64,000 nt of DNA from Paenibacillus nanensis (lineage in GTDB: Bacteria; Bacillota; Bacilli; Paenibacillales; Paenibacillaceae): NCBI RefSeq assembly GCF_003583765.1, contig NZ_QXQA01000008.1:124001-188000 (forward strand), in the 5' to 3' direction. Shown here piece by piece: positions 52,198 to 62,475 of the stretch; the first letter of the stretch is position 1, and each line of letters opens with the position of its first letter. The translations under genes and the position numbers were made by a program. Under the pieces are notes generated by a model. It made no database searches and was not told where the DNA came from. It saw nothing but the letters and a program-made list of their open reading frames with translations.

Positions 52198-53676
52198 ATG
52201 ACCGATAATCGATTAGGGATAGAAACAGGCTGGAAATTCGACAATAGCTACGCGCGTCTGCCGGAGAAGCTTTATTCGAAGCAATCGCCAGTTCCCGTAA
52301 GCTCGCCGGAGCTTGCAGTGCTGAACGAGAAGCTCGCAGCCTTGCTTGGGCTGAATGCCGATGCTCTCCGCAGCGAGGAGGGCGTGGCGGCGCTGGGCGG
52401 TAATCGCGTTCCGGAAGGCGCGGAGCCTCTGGCGCAAGCATATGCGGGCCATCAATTCGGGCACTTCACGATGCTCGGCGACGGCCGCGCCATCTTATTA
52501 GGCGAGCAGATCACGTCGTCAGGCGAGCGGCTTGACGTGCAGCTCAAAGGAGCGGGTCGGACGGCGTTCTCCCGCGGCGGCGACGGCCGGGCGGCGCTAG
52601 GCCCGATGCTGCGCGAATACATCATCAGCGAAGGCATGCACGGACTTGGCATTCCGACGACCCGAAGCTTGGCGGTTGTCACAACCGGCGAGCCCGTCTA
52701 CCGCGAAACCGAGCTGCCGGGGGCGATTCTGACTCGAATCGCAGCCAGCCATATTCGGGTCGGCACCTTCCAATATACGTCCGCTTGGGGGACCTCCGAC
52801 GAGCTTCGAACGCTTGTGGATTATGCGCTGCAGCGGCATTACCCGGATGCGGTCCATACGGGAGACAACGCGAGTCTGACCCTGCTCCGGGAAGTGATGA
52901 AGCGCCAAGCCGCGCTGATCGCGAAATGGCAGCTCGTTGGTTTTATCCATGGGGTCATGAACACCGACAATATGGCCATTAGCGGCGAGACGATCGATTA
53001 CGGACCTTGCGCTTTTATGGATACGTACGATCTGGAGACGGTGTTCAGCTCCATCGACCGGCAGGGCCGTTACGCATATGGCAATCAGCCGTACATCGCC
53101 GCTTGGAATCTGGCGCGATTGGCGGAAGCGCTGGTGCCGGTGCTGCACGACGATGAAGAGCAAGCGGTGAAGATGGCCGAGGATGAGATCCGGCAGTTCA
53201 CCGGAATGTTTTATTCGCACTGGCTGGCCGGTATGAGGGCGAAGCTGGGGCTGTTCGGCGAGGAGCCGGAGGATGAGTCGCTGGCGAAGGATTTGCTGGA
53301 GCTCATGCAGAAGAATAAAGCGGATTTCACCAATACCTTCCGGGCTTTAACGCTCGGGAGGCCGGAAGACACCGGGTTAACATGCGACGCGGAATTTGCG
53401 CAGTGGCAGGAGCGGTGGCAAGCAAGACGAAGCAGACAGCAGGAGAGCGGGGAAGCGTCGCTTCGTCTAATGAAGGCCAGCAATCCGGCGGTTATTCCGC
53501 GCAATAACCGGGTCGAGGAAGCGCTTGAAGCGGCGGTGGAGCGGGAAGATTACAGCGTGATGGAGAAGCTGCTGTCGGCGCTTGCGAATCCTTACGCGTA
53601 TTCGCCCGAGCAGGAGGAGTACGCCAAGCTGCCGGAGGGCTCGGCGCAGCCGTACCGTACCTTCTGCGGCACCTGA
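52198..53676 (+). CDS. selO: SelO/YdiU protein adenylyltransferase
   Basis: A 492-residue pseudokinase-fold enzyme that transfers AMP from ATP to Ser, Thr or Tyr of proteins, linked to redox stress. Family features are complete: [84 protein letters not shown] and the C-terminal FCGT that in other members ends in selenocysteine or Cys-Gly. ATG 52198 follows AAGGAG. It is transcribed alone. Confidence 0.95.
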   Translation: MTDNRLGIETGWKFDNSYARLPEKLYSKQSPVPVSSPELAVLNEKLAALLGLNADALRSEEGVAALGGNRVPEGAEPLAQAYAGHQFGHFTMLGDGRAILLGEQITSSGERLDVQLKGAGRTAFSRGGDGRAALGPMLREYIISEGMHGLGIPTTRSLAVVTTGEPVYRETELPGAILTRIAASHIRVGTFQYTSAWGTSDELRTLVDYALQRHYPDAVHTGDNASLTLLREVMKRQAALIAKWQLVGFIHGVMNTDNMAISGETIDYGPCAFMDTYDLETVFSSIDRQGRYAYGNQPYIAAWNLARLAEALVPVLHDDEEQAVKMAEDEIRQFTGMFYSHWLAGMRAKLGLFGEEPEDESLAKDLLELMQKNKADFTNTFRALTLGRPEDTGLTCDAEFAQWQERWQARRSRQQESGEASLRLMKASNPAVIPRNNRVEEALEAAVEREDYSVMEKLLSALANPYAYSPEQEEYAKLPEGSAQPYRTFCGT

Positions 53677-53699
53677 CAATAGAGTCTGACATCATGACG

Positions 53700-53727
53700 A
53701 GGGGCACCCGAGAGAGGATGCCCTTTT
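53700..53727 (+). terminator. Weak terminator after selO
   Basis: GGGCACC and GGATGCCC form a short stem followed by TTTTGTTG. Confidence 0.55.
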
Positions 53728-53898
53728 GTTGACTTCAGAGGATGACCGAATGATATTCAACTATTATCGTCTAAAATTCCATCTTATTGTTCGAAGTCTT
53801 TCTGTATACTAATAGCACTCCGCGATTGGAGAAGTTACGCAGCCAGATCCGGCATACGAAGCATTCCGACTACCGCAGGAACAGGGAGTGACCGCTCT

Positions 53899-55518
53899 AT
53901 GTACAAACTGCTGATTGTTGATGATGAAGCTTTAGTTCGTGAAGCCATTCAGGACGGGATGGACTGGGCGTCCATGGGTTTTGTGTGCGCGGGCGCCTGC
54001 GAGGATGGGATCGAAGCATTGGAGTTCATGGAACGGGACCGTCCGGATATCGTCTTGACCGATATCGGCATGCCGTTTATGAACGGAATCGAGCTGACGC
54101 GCGAGCTTTCCGTCCGGTATCCGGATGTAAAGGTTATTATTTTAACCGGTTACGATGAATTCGAGTACGCGCAGCAGGCGCTGAAGATGAAGGTTGCGGA
54201 CTATGTGATGAAGCCGGTGACGGCAAACGAGATGGAGCAGATCTTCGTTCGCGTCGCCCGCCAGATGGATGCGGAGAACAGGCAGAAGCGGGATTACGAG
54301 AAGCTGAAGCATCAGCTGGAGGACAGCATGCCGCTGCTGAAGGAACGATTTCTGGAGCGGCTTGTCACGTCTTCGATGACGGAGAAGCAGAAGCGGGAAA
54401 GCTGCGGGTATTTCCAAATCGCCTGGGACCGCCCTTATTGGATCGAGCTGGCGGTCGATATCGACGAGCTGCAGCTGAAAGCGCCGGCTACGCCGTCGGA
54501 TGACGAGCTGATTCGTTTCGCTGTCTATAATATTACGAAGGAAGTTATGAGTACATACGAAGGGGCGGAAGTATTCCGCGACAGGGAAAACCGCGTGCTG
54601 GTTTTAATGTCCGGGAAGGATCCCGATGCGCTGTACGATGGAGCGGGAGCGGCGGCGGAGGAGATTCATGCGGCGGTCACCGATTATTTGCCGGTTGCGG
54701 CATCCATCGGCATCGGGCATGTATGCGGACGGGAGGACAATATGAAGCTGCTGCACCGTTCCGCGCTATCCGCGCTGGAGTATCGGTTCGTCATTGGAGA
54801 AAGCGCTGTCATCCGCATTTCCGATATGGAGCGGCGGAAGCAGGTTGAGCTTTCGTCGGCCGTCGCCTGGGAGTGCGAGCTGATGACCAAGCTGAAGACA
54901 GGTACGCCGCAAGAGACGGACGAGTGGATCGGAAGCCTGTTCGCCGATTTCCGCCGGAAGCTGGTCCCAATCGACGTCTGCTACATTTATATCCAGCGGT
55001 TCGCGCTCACCCTGATGCATACGCTCTACGAGATGGAAGCGGACGCGAGGCGCGTGTTCGGGGATTCGCCCAACCCGCTGGCCGACATCCGCGAGCTGGC
55101 GGCGCTGAGCGAGATTGAGCTGTGGATGAAGGAAATATGCGGGAAAGCGGCTTCCGCCATACGCAGCATGAGGGAGGACCACAGCAAGCTTCAAATCGAG
55201 AAGGCGATCGCGTACGTCAAGCAGCATTATGCGGATCCGGATTTGTCGCTGCAGACCGTATGCAAGCATGTGTCCATGAGCGCCAGTTATTTCAGCACCC
55301 TGTTCCGGACATGCACGGGCCGGACGTTCATGGACCATGTCATCCATGAGCGGATGGAGAAGGCGAAGGAGCTGCTCAAGCTGACTTCGATGCGAAGCTA
55401 TGAAATCGCTTACGCGGTCGGCTACCGCGATCCGCAATATTTCAGCAGCGCGTTCAAGAAGCATGCGGGGGACACGCCGACGGAATTCCGCTTTAGAATG
55501 GCGGAGAGCCGCGGATGA
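53899..55518 (+). CDS. YesN-like response regulator (receiver + AraC)
   Basis: A 539-residue regulator. The receiver domain has IVDDEALVREAI and the phosphorylatable Asp in VLTDIGMPFMNG; a long middle region (about 130-430) is typical of YesN proteins; the AraC helix-turn-helix is at the C terminus (about 440-535: HYADPDLSLQTVCKHVSMS, IAYAVGYRDPQYFSSAFKK). It controls carbohydrate genes in such systems. ATG 53899 follows ACAGGGAGTG. The stop overlaps the kinase start by 4 bases (ATGA). A TATACT box at 53805 has only a poor -35. Confidence 0.94.
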   Translation: MYKLLIVDDEALVREAIQDGMDWASMGFVCAGACEDGIEALEFMERDRPDIVLTDIGMPFMNGIELTRELSVRYPDVKVIILTGYDEFEYAQQALKMKVADYVMKPVTANEMEQIFVRVARQMDAENRQKRDYEKLKHQLEDSMPLLKERFLERLVTSSMTEKQKRESCGYFQIAWDRPYWIELAVDIDELQLKAPATPSDDELIRFAVYNITKEVMSTYEGAEVFRDRENRVLVLMSGKDPDALYDGAGAAAEEIHAAVTDYLPVAASIGIGHVCGREDNMKLLHRSALSALEYRFVIGESAVIRISDMERRKQVELSSAVAWECELMTKLKTGTPQETDEWIGSLFADFRRKLVPIDVCYIYIQRFALTLMHTLYEMEADARRVFGDSPNPLADIRELAALSEIELWMKEICGKAASAIRSMREDHSKLQIEKAIAYVKQHYADPDLSLQTVCKHVSMSASYFSTLFRTCTGRTFMDHVIHERMEKAKELLKLTSMRSYEIAYAVGYRDPQYFSSAFKKHAGDTPTEFRFRMAESRG

Positions 55519-57302
55519 TGCTGCAGATATTCCGCTTCCGCAGCATGCAGACCAATATGGCGCTAGCGTTTGTGCTGCTCATTCTTCTGACGATTGTCAT
55601 CATGAGCGTGTTTTCTTATTTCTTGTCCCAAGATGCGGTGCAGTCGAACGCCAAATCGTATACGGCGGAGCTTGTGAAGCAGGTGAACAACAATATTAAG
55701 TCCTACGTGAACGGGATGCAGTACATCACCGATCTGGTGGACAGCAATCCGGATGTGCAGCGGTTTTTGGCGGGAGAGCGCTACGCCAGCCTGGCGGAAG
55801 AGCTGAACGGCAAGCAAGCCGTTGCGAATTTCCTGGAATCGATGGCGGTGTCGCGCGCGGATATTTCATCGGTGAGCGTATTCGGCTATGACGGGCAGTT
55901 CGTGACGGGGAGGCAAGGGCTCGAGCTGAATCCGTATATCGATATTACAAATCTGAGCTGGTACCGCGAAGCGAAGGAGGCAGCCGGCGCCTACGTGATC
56001 TCGCCATCGCATGTGCAGCCGGCGTTCAAGGACCGCTATCCGTGGGTCGTCTCGCTAAGCACGGAGCTGTCAAGCAAGAAGGACGGCGCGAAGCTCGGCA
56101 TCTTCCTGATCGATCTCAATTTCAGCGTGATGAACGATATGCTGCAAGATATCCGTCTTGGTCAGCGGGGTTATCTGTTCATCGTCGACTCCGAGGGGAA
56201 AATCGTCTACCATCCGCAGCAGCAGCTCATCTACAGCAACTTGAAGACGGAGCAGATTGATAAGGTGCTGCAAATCGACAGCGGCACCTTCATCAGCGGC
56301 GAAGGCGGCAACAAACGGATGTACACGGTGCAGGAGTCCGACTTCGGGTGGAAAATCGTCGGCGTTTCCTATGTCGACGAGCTGGTCGCGAACCAGAATG
56401 AGGTCGGGCTGTCGATTATCGCCCTTGGTCTCGTCTGCATCGTAATCGCGATCGGTACGTCGCTGTTTCTGTCGCAGCGGGTCAGCCAGCCGATCAAGCA
56501 GCTGCAGGTGTATATGAAAGAGGTGGAGAAGGGCAACTTCGACATCCATGTTCCCGTTCCGTCGACGATGGAGATTGGCAGGCTTGCCCGCGCGTTCAAC
56601 ATGATGGTCGGCCGAATCAAGGAGCTGATGGCCCAGGTGGTTCGGGATCAGGAGCAGAAGCGGCGTAGCGAGATAAGCGCGCTGCAGGCGCAGATTAATC
56701 CTCATTTTCTTTATAACACCTTGGATTCGATCATTTGGATGGCGGAGAGCAAGAAGTCGCAGGAGGTCGTGCTGATGACGTCGGCGCTGGCGAAGCTGTT
56801 CCGTTCCTCGATCAGCAAGGGAGAAGAGCTGGTATCCATCGAGACGGAGCTGGAGCATATCGAGAACTATTTGAAAATCCAGAAGATGCGTTACAAAAAT
56901 AAGCTGGACTACGCCATCGAGGTTAGCGATACGGTTCGGCAATATAAGACGATTAAGCTGATTCTGCAGCCGATTGTGGAGAACGCGATCTATCACGGGA
57001 TCAAAATGAAGCGCGGACCCGGCTTAATCACGGTCACCTCCGAGGAGACGGACGGCGAGATTACGCTCATTGTCCATGATAACGGGAACGGCATGGACGA
57101 GGAGACGCTCGCGCGGGTGCTGACGCACTCGTATAAGAGCGAGGAGGGCCGCGGGGTCGGAGTCGGCAATGTGGATGAGCGGCTGAAGCTGTATTTCGGC
57201 ATGCCGTACGGCCTCAGCTTCAAAAGCAAGCTGGGCGAAGGGACGACGGTGTCGATCCGCTTCCCGAAGAAGACTCCGGCACAGGAGGCGGGCAAAAAAT
57301 GA
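55515..57302 (+). CDS. YesM-like sensor histidine kinase
   Basis: A 595-residue membrane kinase: span 1 (about 17-37), extracellular dCache-type domain (about 40-295), span 2 (about 300-320), HAMP (about 320-375), His_kinase domain with QINPHFLYNTLDSI (phospho-acceptor His about 397) and an ATPase domain with DNGNGMDEE. YesM-type kinases respond to sugars, often with an extracellular binding protein. The gene overlaps both neighbours by 4 bases. Confidence 0.94.
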   Translation: MMLQIFRFRSMQTNMALAFVLLILLTIVIMSVFSYFLSQDAVQSNAKSYTAELVKQVNNNIKSYVNGMQYITDLVDSNPDVQRFLAGERYASLAEELNGKQAVANFLESMAVSRADISSVSVFGYDGQFVTGRQGLELNPYIDITNLSWYREAKEAAGAYVISPSHVQPAFKDRYPWVVSLSTELSSKKDGAKLGIFLIDLNFSVMNDMLQDIRLGQRGYLFIVDSEGKIVYHPQQQLIYSNLKTEQIDKVLQIDSGTFISGEGGNKRMYTVQESDFGWKIVGVSYVDELVANQNEVGLSIIALGLVCIVIAIGTSLFLSQRVSQPIKQLQVYMKEVEKGNFDIHVPVPSTMEIGRLARAFNMMVGRIKELMAQVVRDQEQKRRSEISALQAQINPHFLYNTLDSIIWMAESKKSQEVVLMTSALAKLFRSSISKGEELVSIETELEHIENYLKIQKMRYKNKLDYAIEVSDTVRQYKTIKLILQPIVENAIYHGIKMKRGPGLITVTSEETDGEITLIVHDNGNGMDEETLARVLTHSYKSEEGRGVGVGNVDERLKLYFGMPYGLSFKSKLGEGTTVSIRFPKKTPAQEAGKK

Positions 57303-58282
57303 TCGGGAAACCTAAACGGACGATGGCCGCCATTTTGCTGCTTCTGCTGGCTGCGGGGGGCTTCATGTACGGGAGCCGTTGGTTTCCGGAGCGGGGGCCG
57401 GTCGACATTACCGTCATCGTCAAATCCACGGATGCATCGATCGAATTCTGGGAGGTGCTGATCGACGGTGTAGAGGAAGCCTCTCAGGAATTCGATGCCG
57501 ATGTTCGCGTAACCGGCTCCAGGACCGAGGCCGATGTCGACGAGCAAATTGCGGCCGTTGAGCAGGCGATCGTGGAGAAGCCCGATGCCATTGTGCTGGC
57601 GGCGACCGATTACGACCGATTGGTTCCCGTTGCCGAGAAGGTCCGGAAGAGCGGCATTAAGCTCATTATCGTCGACTCGGGCATCAATTCGGATGCGCCG
57701 CACAGCAATGTCGCGACGGATAATGTGCAGGCCGGAAGGAAGGCGGGCGAGGCGATGCGGAAGCAGCTGCAGGGTCCGGCGAAGGTCGCTATTATCAGCT
57801 ATATGAAAAACGCCGCCTCCCACATTGACCGCGAGAAAGGGGTCCGTTCCGTTCTGGAGGGCCAGCCGGGTATCGAGCTGCTCGATACGTTCTACGTGGA
57901 AAGCTCGGAGGAGAACGCTTATCGGATCGCCAAGGAAATTTTGCAGACGCAGCCGGATGTCGTCGGGATCGTCGGATTAAACGAGCCGACAACGGTAGGC
58001 GCGGGCAGGGCGATTAAAGAGCTGGCGGTGCAGGAGCGCGTCAGTCTGATCGGCTTCGACAGCTCGGTGAACGAAATTAAGCTGCTGGACGAAGGCGTCA
58101 TGAAGGCTACGGTCATTCAGAGGCCGTTCCAGATGGGCTATTTGAGTATGAAGACGGCTGTCGAGGCGGTGAGGGGCGATAAGGTGCCGAAGGTTATCGA
58201 TACGGGATCGCTGCTCATTACGAAGGACAATATGTACGAGGAGGAAAATCAGAAGCTGCTGTTTCCTTTCGTCAATAATTAG
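57299..58282 (+). CDS. Membrane-anchored sugar-binding sensor protein
   Basis: A 327-residue protein of the ribose/galactose periplasmic-binding family (Peripla_BP_4), with VDITVIVKSTDASIEFWEV and later VVGIVGLNEPTTVGAGRAI. The N terminus is a hydrophobic segment (about 10-26) without lipobox Cys, so it is probably an uncleaved membrane anchor. The gene overlaps the kinase gene by 4 bases (ATGA), which suggests that it presents a sugar to the dCache domain of the kinase instead of serving a transporter. Confidence 0.9.
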   Translation: MIGKPKRTMAAILLLLLAAGGFMYGSRWFPERGPVDITVIVKSTDASIEFWEVLIDGVEEASQEFDADVRVTGSRTEADVDEQIAAVEQAIVEKPDAIVLAATDYDRLVPVAEKVRKSGIKLIIVDSGINSDAPHSNVATDNVQAGRKAGEAMRKQLQGPAKVAIISYMKNAASHIDREKGVRSVLEGQPGIELLDTFYVESSEENAYRIAKEILQTQPDVVGIVGLNEPTTVGAGRAIKELAVQERVSLIGFDSSVNEIKLLDEGVMKATVIQRPFQMGYLSMKTAVEAVRGDKVPKVIDTGSLLITKDNMYEEENQKLLFPFVNN

Positions 58283-58284
58283 CG

Positions 58285-58310
58285 GCGGAGCCAGGATGGC
58301 TCCGCTGTTT
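58285..58310 (+). terminator. Hairpin after the three-gene sensor operon
   Basis: GCGGAGCCA pairs with TGGCTCCGC, three-base loop, then TGTTT; a modest terminator. Confidence 0.65.
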
Positions 58311-58324
58311 CGGTTCGAAGAACA

Positions 58325-58666
58325 TCAACTTCGAGGGTATGACTTTGGCAGCGTCGCCAGCATCGGATAAAATTCCGTCGTCATGACCCCGCCTATAACA
58401 GCAGGATCTTCCGCGATCCATTTGGAGACCTGGGCTTCATTCTCAGCTTCCACGATTCCGAGTCCATTGGGAGCTGCCGGGTTTTTCAGAACAGGTCCGA
58501 ACACCAGAGCAATCCCTTGCGTCTGCTTGTCCGTCCAATAGGCGACGTGCTGCGTCATGATGTTCCGTTCCTCTTCGGTCATGTCTTGGCGAAAAGTGGC
58601 CCTCGCCGGAGTGGACCATAGCATGAAGTGCATTTTACCCGAAGGGGTGGAGTTGTTTTCTGACAT
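58325..58666 (-). CDS. YciI-like protein
   Basis: A 113-residue soluble protein of the YCII-related family (dimeric ferredoxin-like fold). The family His and Asp region is seen in EDPAVIGGVMTTEFYPM and EAQVSKWIAEDP. Functions vary; no substrate can be named. ATG 58666 follows AAGGAG. Confidence 0.88.
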   Translation of the reverse strand: MSENNSTPSGKMHFMLWSTPARATFRQDMTEEERNIMTQHVAYWTDKQTQGIALVFGPVLKNPAAPNGLGIVEAENEAQVSKWIAEDPAVIGGVMTTEFYPMLATLPKSYPRS

Positions 58667-58769
58667 AGGGCTCCTTCAACTAGCTTGAATTTGGATGTTT
58701 TATCCTTTACAGGACGTTTTATTTTGTCATAAAGACAGGACTGCCATTCGAGAGGCATCCGCGCATTCG

Positions 58770-59570
58770 TTAAATAAAGCCGCCCCTGGAATGAATAATC
58801 TCACCGGTAATCCACTCCGAGTCGTCGCTGGCGAGGAACGTGATCAGACGGGCCGCATCCTCGGGGAGGCCGACCCGTCCCATAGGGAAGTGCGGCAGCA
58901 GCGCTTCTTTTATCCCTTCGGACATCCAGCCCGAGTCGGTAGGACCGGGATCGACAGCGTTCACCGTGATGCGAAGCGGCGCAAGCTCCGCGGCCAGCGA
59001 CTCGGTAAAGACGGAAATGGCGCCTTTTGTCGCGGCATAGGCAAGATTCCCGGGCATGGGTCCTTTACCTTGGCCGGAGGTGAGATTGATGATCCGTCCT
59101 CCCTTATTGAAAGTGGAGGCATTCCCGGTTTGCTCCGCTTCAATCATGCGGGCGAATTCGGCTGCTAACATGAAGGTTCCTCTCATATTGACGGCGCAAT
59201 GCGCGTCGATGAGCGCCTCGGTTAATTGCCTGAAATCCGCATCGACGCTATATGTCGCGTTATTGACGAGGATCGTAGGGAAACCAACCGTCTTTCGCGC
59301 CTCATCCAGCAGGATGGCCCCCGAACCCGGCAAGGCAAGGTCGAGCTTCATATGTTCAACCTTTCCCCCCCATTTACGAAGTTCCTCAGCGAATAAATCA
59401 GGCCAGCTTGCGTCTGCATCGTTGGGATAATTGTTTTTATCATACTCGTACAAATGCGTAAAAAAGAGACTGGCGCCTTCGGCGGCAAACGCCCGGCAAA
59501 TGGCGGCTCCGATTCCGCCCGGGCGGCTCGCCCCGGTGACGATGGCGACTTTTCCTTGTAATCGGGTCAT
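58770..59570 (-). CDS. Short-chain dehydrogenase/reductase
   Basis: A 266-residue SDR of the classical type. Nucleotide loop VTGASRPGGIGAAICRA, NNATYS, catalytic Ser in NLTSGQG and YAATKGA (Tyr-x-x-x-Lys); C-terminal GEIIHSRGGFI. It resembles FabG-like 3-oxoacyl reductases, but the substrate is unknown. The ATG at 59570 follows AGGAGG. It lies on the minus strand in the block separating the sensor operon from the sugar transporter. Confidence 0.93.
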   Translation of the reverse strand: MTRLQGKVAIVTGASRPGGIGAAICRAFAAEGASLFFTHLYEYDKNNYPNDADASWPDLFAEELRKWGGKVEHMKLDLALPGSGAILLDEARKTVGFPTILVNNATYSVDADFRQLTEALIDAHCAVNMRGTFMLAAEFARMIEAEQTGNASTFNKGGRIINLTSGQGKGPMPGNLAYAATKGAISVFTESLAAELAPLRITVNAVDPGPTDSGWMSEGIKEALLPHFPMGRVGLPEDAARLITFLASDDSEWITGEIIHSRGGFI

Positions 59571-59636
59571 TCAAGATTACCTCCTTATAAGAGACGATAA
59601 CGTAAGCACCGTTCATCGCAACAAAAAGGTGCTGAC

Positions 59637-60218
59637 TCAAGTACGCTGGCCGGTAAGATAGGTTTTGACCGAAGGGGTGGTATAGCTCGAGAACTGCTCC
59701 AACATGCCTTCAGGTGTATGATCTGTCATAATCATAGAGCGATACTTGGGCTGCATGAATCCTTCGCGCTCCATCGTTTCAAACATGGACAATAGAGGGT
59801 CGAAATAATGGTTAATATTGAGCAAACCGCAAGGCTTCTTATGCAAGCCTAACTGACCCCAAGTAAAAATCTCGAAATATTCCTCCATCGTTCCGGGCCC
59901 TCCGGGAAGCGCGATGAATCCGTCCGCCATTTCCGCCATCTTGGCTTTGCGCTCGTGCATGGAATCGACCATAACGAGCTCTGTCAGACCGGTGTGCGCA
60001 ATCTCTCGATTTTGGAGAAAAAAGGGAAGCACCCCGATGACCCGGCCGCCATGCTCCATCGCGGCGTCAGCAACTGCTCCCATCAGACCGACATTCGCCC
60101 CGCCATAAATAAGGGCGATTTGGCGTCTGGCCAGCTCCTGCCCCAGTTTGGCCGCGTTTTCTTTATAGATGGGGGAGACACCCTCACTGGACCCGCAAAA
60201 TACCGCTAATGCTTTCAT
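59637..60218 (-). CDS. LOG-family (cytokinin-riboside-monophosphate hydrolase-like) protein
   Basis: A 193-residue Rossmann-fold protein of the TIGR00730/LOG family, with YGGANVGLMG near the N terminus and the catalytic signature LPGGPGTMEEYFEIFTWGQLG. Members cleave nucleoside 5'-monophosphates to base and ribose phosphate. Bacterial members of this kind are common; a role in cytokinin synthesis cannot be inferred. ATG 60218 follows TAGGAGAG. Confidence 0.94.
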   Translation of the reverse strand: MKALAVFCGSSEGVSPIYKENAAKLGQELARRQIALIYGGANVGLMGAVADAAMEHGGRVIGVLPFFLQNREIAHTGLTELVMVDSMHERKAKMAEMADGFIALPGGPGTMEEYFEIFTWGQLGLHKKPCGLLNINHYFDPLLSMFETMEREGFMQPKYRSMIMTDHTPEGMLEQFSSYTTPSVKTYLTGQRT

Positions 60219-60380
60219 TACCGAACTCTCCTATATGTTTAATGTGACGAGTAGCGCGCCGCAAGCCTTCCGTTTATGTGCCGCTAAAATTTCTTCCAAG
60301 GCTACCCATTTTCGAACGTCCGTTCCTATAAACAATACCATAATTGTACATTTCCAATCTACGGTAAGCCCGCAGCAGCT

Positions 60381-60731
60381 TTATTGATGAGCGAGGATAT
60401 TAACCAGCTTGCCAAACGGATCGCGAACATAGAACCGCCGGACGCCCCAAGGCTCATCCGCCGGTCCGTATTCGATCGGAAAGCCGGCGTTCCTCATGCC
60501 GCTAAGCGCCGCCTCGATATCATCCACTTCAATCGACAGGTCGGGTGTAGGCGTACCCGAGCCGCCTTGCGCGGCGAAGCTAATTTGAACGCTCATCTCC
60601 TCGTTCGAGCCGTATGTCCGAATCCATTCATGATCCATTAAAACCTCAAGACCGAGCACGTCATGGTAAAAGCGATGGGCCGCTTGGATATCGTTCGTAC
60701 GGATATTGGCAACGATGCGTTTGACTTTCAT
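60381..60731 (-). CDS. Small VOC-family protein
   Basis: A 116-residue single VOC domain (MKVKRIVANIRTNDIQAA, FYHDVLGLEVLMDHEWI, VRDPFGKLVNILAHQ). The metal site appears incomplete. ATG 60731 is ten bases after AAAGGAGG; the ATG at 60740 directly adjoins that site, and the longer frame upstream has no site. Function unknown. Confidence 0.88.
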   Translation of the reverse strand: MKVKRIVANIRTNDIQAAHRFYHDVLGLEVLMDHEWIRTYGSNEEMSVQISFAAQGGSGTPTPDLSIEVDDIEAALSGMRNAGFPIEYGPADEPWGVRRFYVRDPFGKLVNILAHQ

Positions 60732-60939
60732 GGTGGTCATTCCTCCTTTGAAATCAGTGCGTTCGTACTTATAGAAGAATTCGACGCATAACAGGTATTC
60801 CTTCATAGGTGCTATAAATTGGTGCGGAATCCCCAAAAATATTCGACTGTTACAGTAAAAAATCACATGTTAGCTTGGGGCGGGTGGTTGTAAAGTTAAA
60901 GACACATCAGAAACAAAATAGGCGAGGGAGGTGGGATGG

Positions 60940-62448
60940 ATGGATCAGCCGGTCGTGCGCATGGAAGGAATTGAGAAGCATTTTGCGGGAGTCCATGCTT
61001 TAAAGGACTGCCGGTTCGAGCTTCGGGCAGGAGAAGTTCACGCGCTTGTCGGCGAGAACGGAGCGGGCAAGTCGACGATGATGAAGGTGCTGACCGGGGT
61101 TTATCGCAAGGATGGGGGCCGCATTTGGTACAGAGGCATGGAGGTAGACATTGAGGATACGAGAGCCGCGCAGAGGCTGGGTATTGGCATGATTCATCAG
61201 GAGCTGAATTTGGCTCAGGATTTGACCGTGGCCCAGAACATTTTTATAGGCAAAGAGCCTCGAAAATTTCTGCGGTTCCTGCTGGATGACAAGGAGATGA
61301 ACCGGCAGGCCGCCCTGCTTCTCGGCCAAATGAAGCTGGACATCGATCCGACGACGCCCGTGGCGAGGTTGACGGTTGCGAAGCAGCAGATGGTGGAGAT
61401 TGTGAAGGCGATATCGTACGACTCTCAGGTGCTGATTATGGATGAGCCGACGGCAGCGCTGAGCGATTCCGAAATCGAGGAGCTGTTCCGCATGATCGGA
61501 CGGCTGAAGGAGAAGGGGGTCGGTATCGTCTATATCTCTCATCGGATGGCGGAGCTGAAGCGGATCACCGACCGGATTACGGTTATGCGGGACGGGGCGT
61601 ACATTGACACGGTCCAGACGGCTGAGACGAGCATCGACCGGATCATCGCGATGATGGTGGGCCGGGACATTTATCAGCCGGCGAAGCCCGACCGCAAGGA
61701 TGCGGAGCGGCGAGAGACAGTGCTGGAGGTTCGCGGCCTGACCCGGCATTCCGTCCTGCGCGACATCAGCTTCACGCTGCGCAAAGGCGAGATTCTCGGC
61801 GTCGCGGGACTGGTCGGAGCGGGAAGGACGGAGATGGCGCGGGCGATTTTTGGCGCTGATCCGATCGACGCCGGCGAGATTTGGATCCACGGACGCAAAG
61901 CGCGCATAACGGGGCCGCATCAGGCGGTGAGGCATGGCATCGGCTATTTGTCCGAGGACCGGAAGCATTTTGGCTGCTTGCTTGAGATGGATGTAAAAAC
62001 GAATGTGGCGCTTGCTTCGCTGAACCGATTTGTAAGCGGTTTCGGGTTTATGAACGACAGGCGGATAGCCGAGGTGTCGGATCAGGTCATCGAGGAGCTG
62101 CGCGTCAAGACGCCGGGTAACGGCCAGCGGCTGAAGTTTCTGTCCGGCGGCAATCAGCAGAAGGTGATTATCGGCAAATGGCTGACGAGGGACTGTGACA
62201 TTCTCATATTCGACGAGCCGACGCGGGGTATCGACATCGGCGCGAAAAGCGAGATTTACAAGCTGCTCGAAAGCTTGGCGGCAGAGGGCAAGTCTATTAT
62301 TATGATCAGCTCGGAGCTGCCGGAGGTGCTTCGGCTCAGCCATCGTATTATCGTCATGTGCGAAGGGCGGATAACAGGGGAGCTGATCAACGATCAGCAT
62401 GCGACCCAGGAAAAAATTATGACGTACGCGACAGACCGGGTCGGCTAG
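60940..62448 (+). CDS. Ribose-type sugar ABC transporter ATPase
   Basis: A 502-residue RbsA/MglA-type protein with two ABC domains. Domain 1: GENGAGKSTMMKVLTG and VLIMDEPTAALSD; domain 2: degenerate GLVGAGRTEMARAIFG with intact signature LSGGNQQKVIIGKW and ILIFDEPTRGID. This pattern (one full, one degenerate site) is normal for the family. ATG 60940 follows GGGAGGTGGG. It heads the operon with a permease and a binding protein; the three-component sugar sensor upstream is the likely regulator. Confidence 0.95.
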   Translation: MDQPVVRMEGIEKHFAGVHALKDCRFELRAGEVHALVGENGAGKSTMMKVLTGVYRKDGGRIWYRGMEVDIEDTRAAQRLGIGMIHQELNLAQDLTVAQNIFIGKEPRKFLRFLLDDKEMNRQAALLLGQMKLDIDPTTPVARLTVAKQQMVEIVKAISYDSQVLIMDEPTAALSDSEIEELFRMIGRLKEKGVGIVYISHRMAELKRITDRITVMRDGAYIDTVQTAETSIDRIIAMMVGRDIYQPAKPDRKDAERRETVLEVRGLTRHSVLRDISFTLRKGEILGVAGLVGAGRTEMARAIFGADPIDAGEIWIHGRKARITGPHQAVRHGIGYLSEDRKHFGCLLEMDVKTNVALASLNRFVSGFGFMNDRRIAEVSDQVIEELRVKTPGNGQRLKFLSGGNQQKVIIGKWLTRDCDILIFDEPTRGIDIGAKSEIYKLLESLAAEGKSIIMISSELPEVLRLSHRIIVMCEGRITGELINDQHATQEKIMTYATDRVG

Positions 62449-62475
62449 ACGCGGGCGGGAGGAGGTTCATTCATA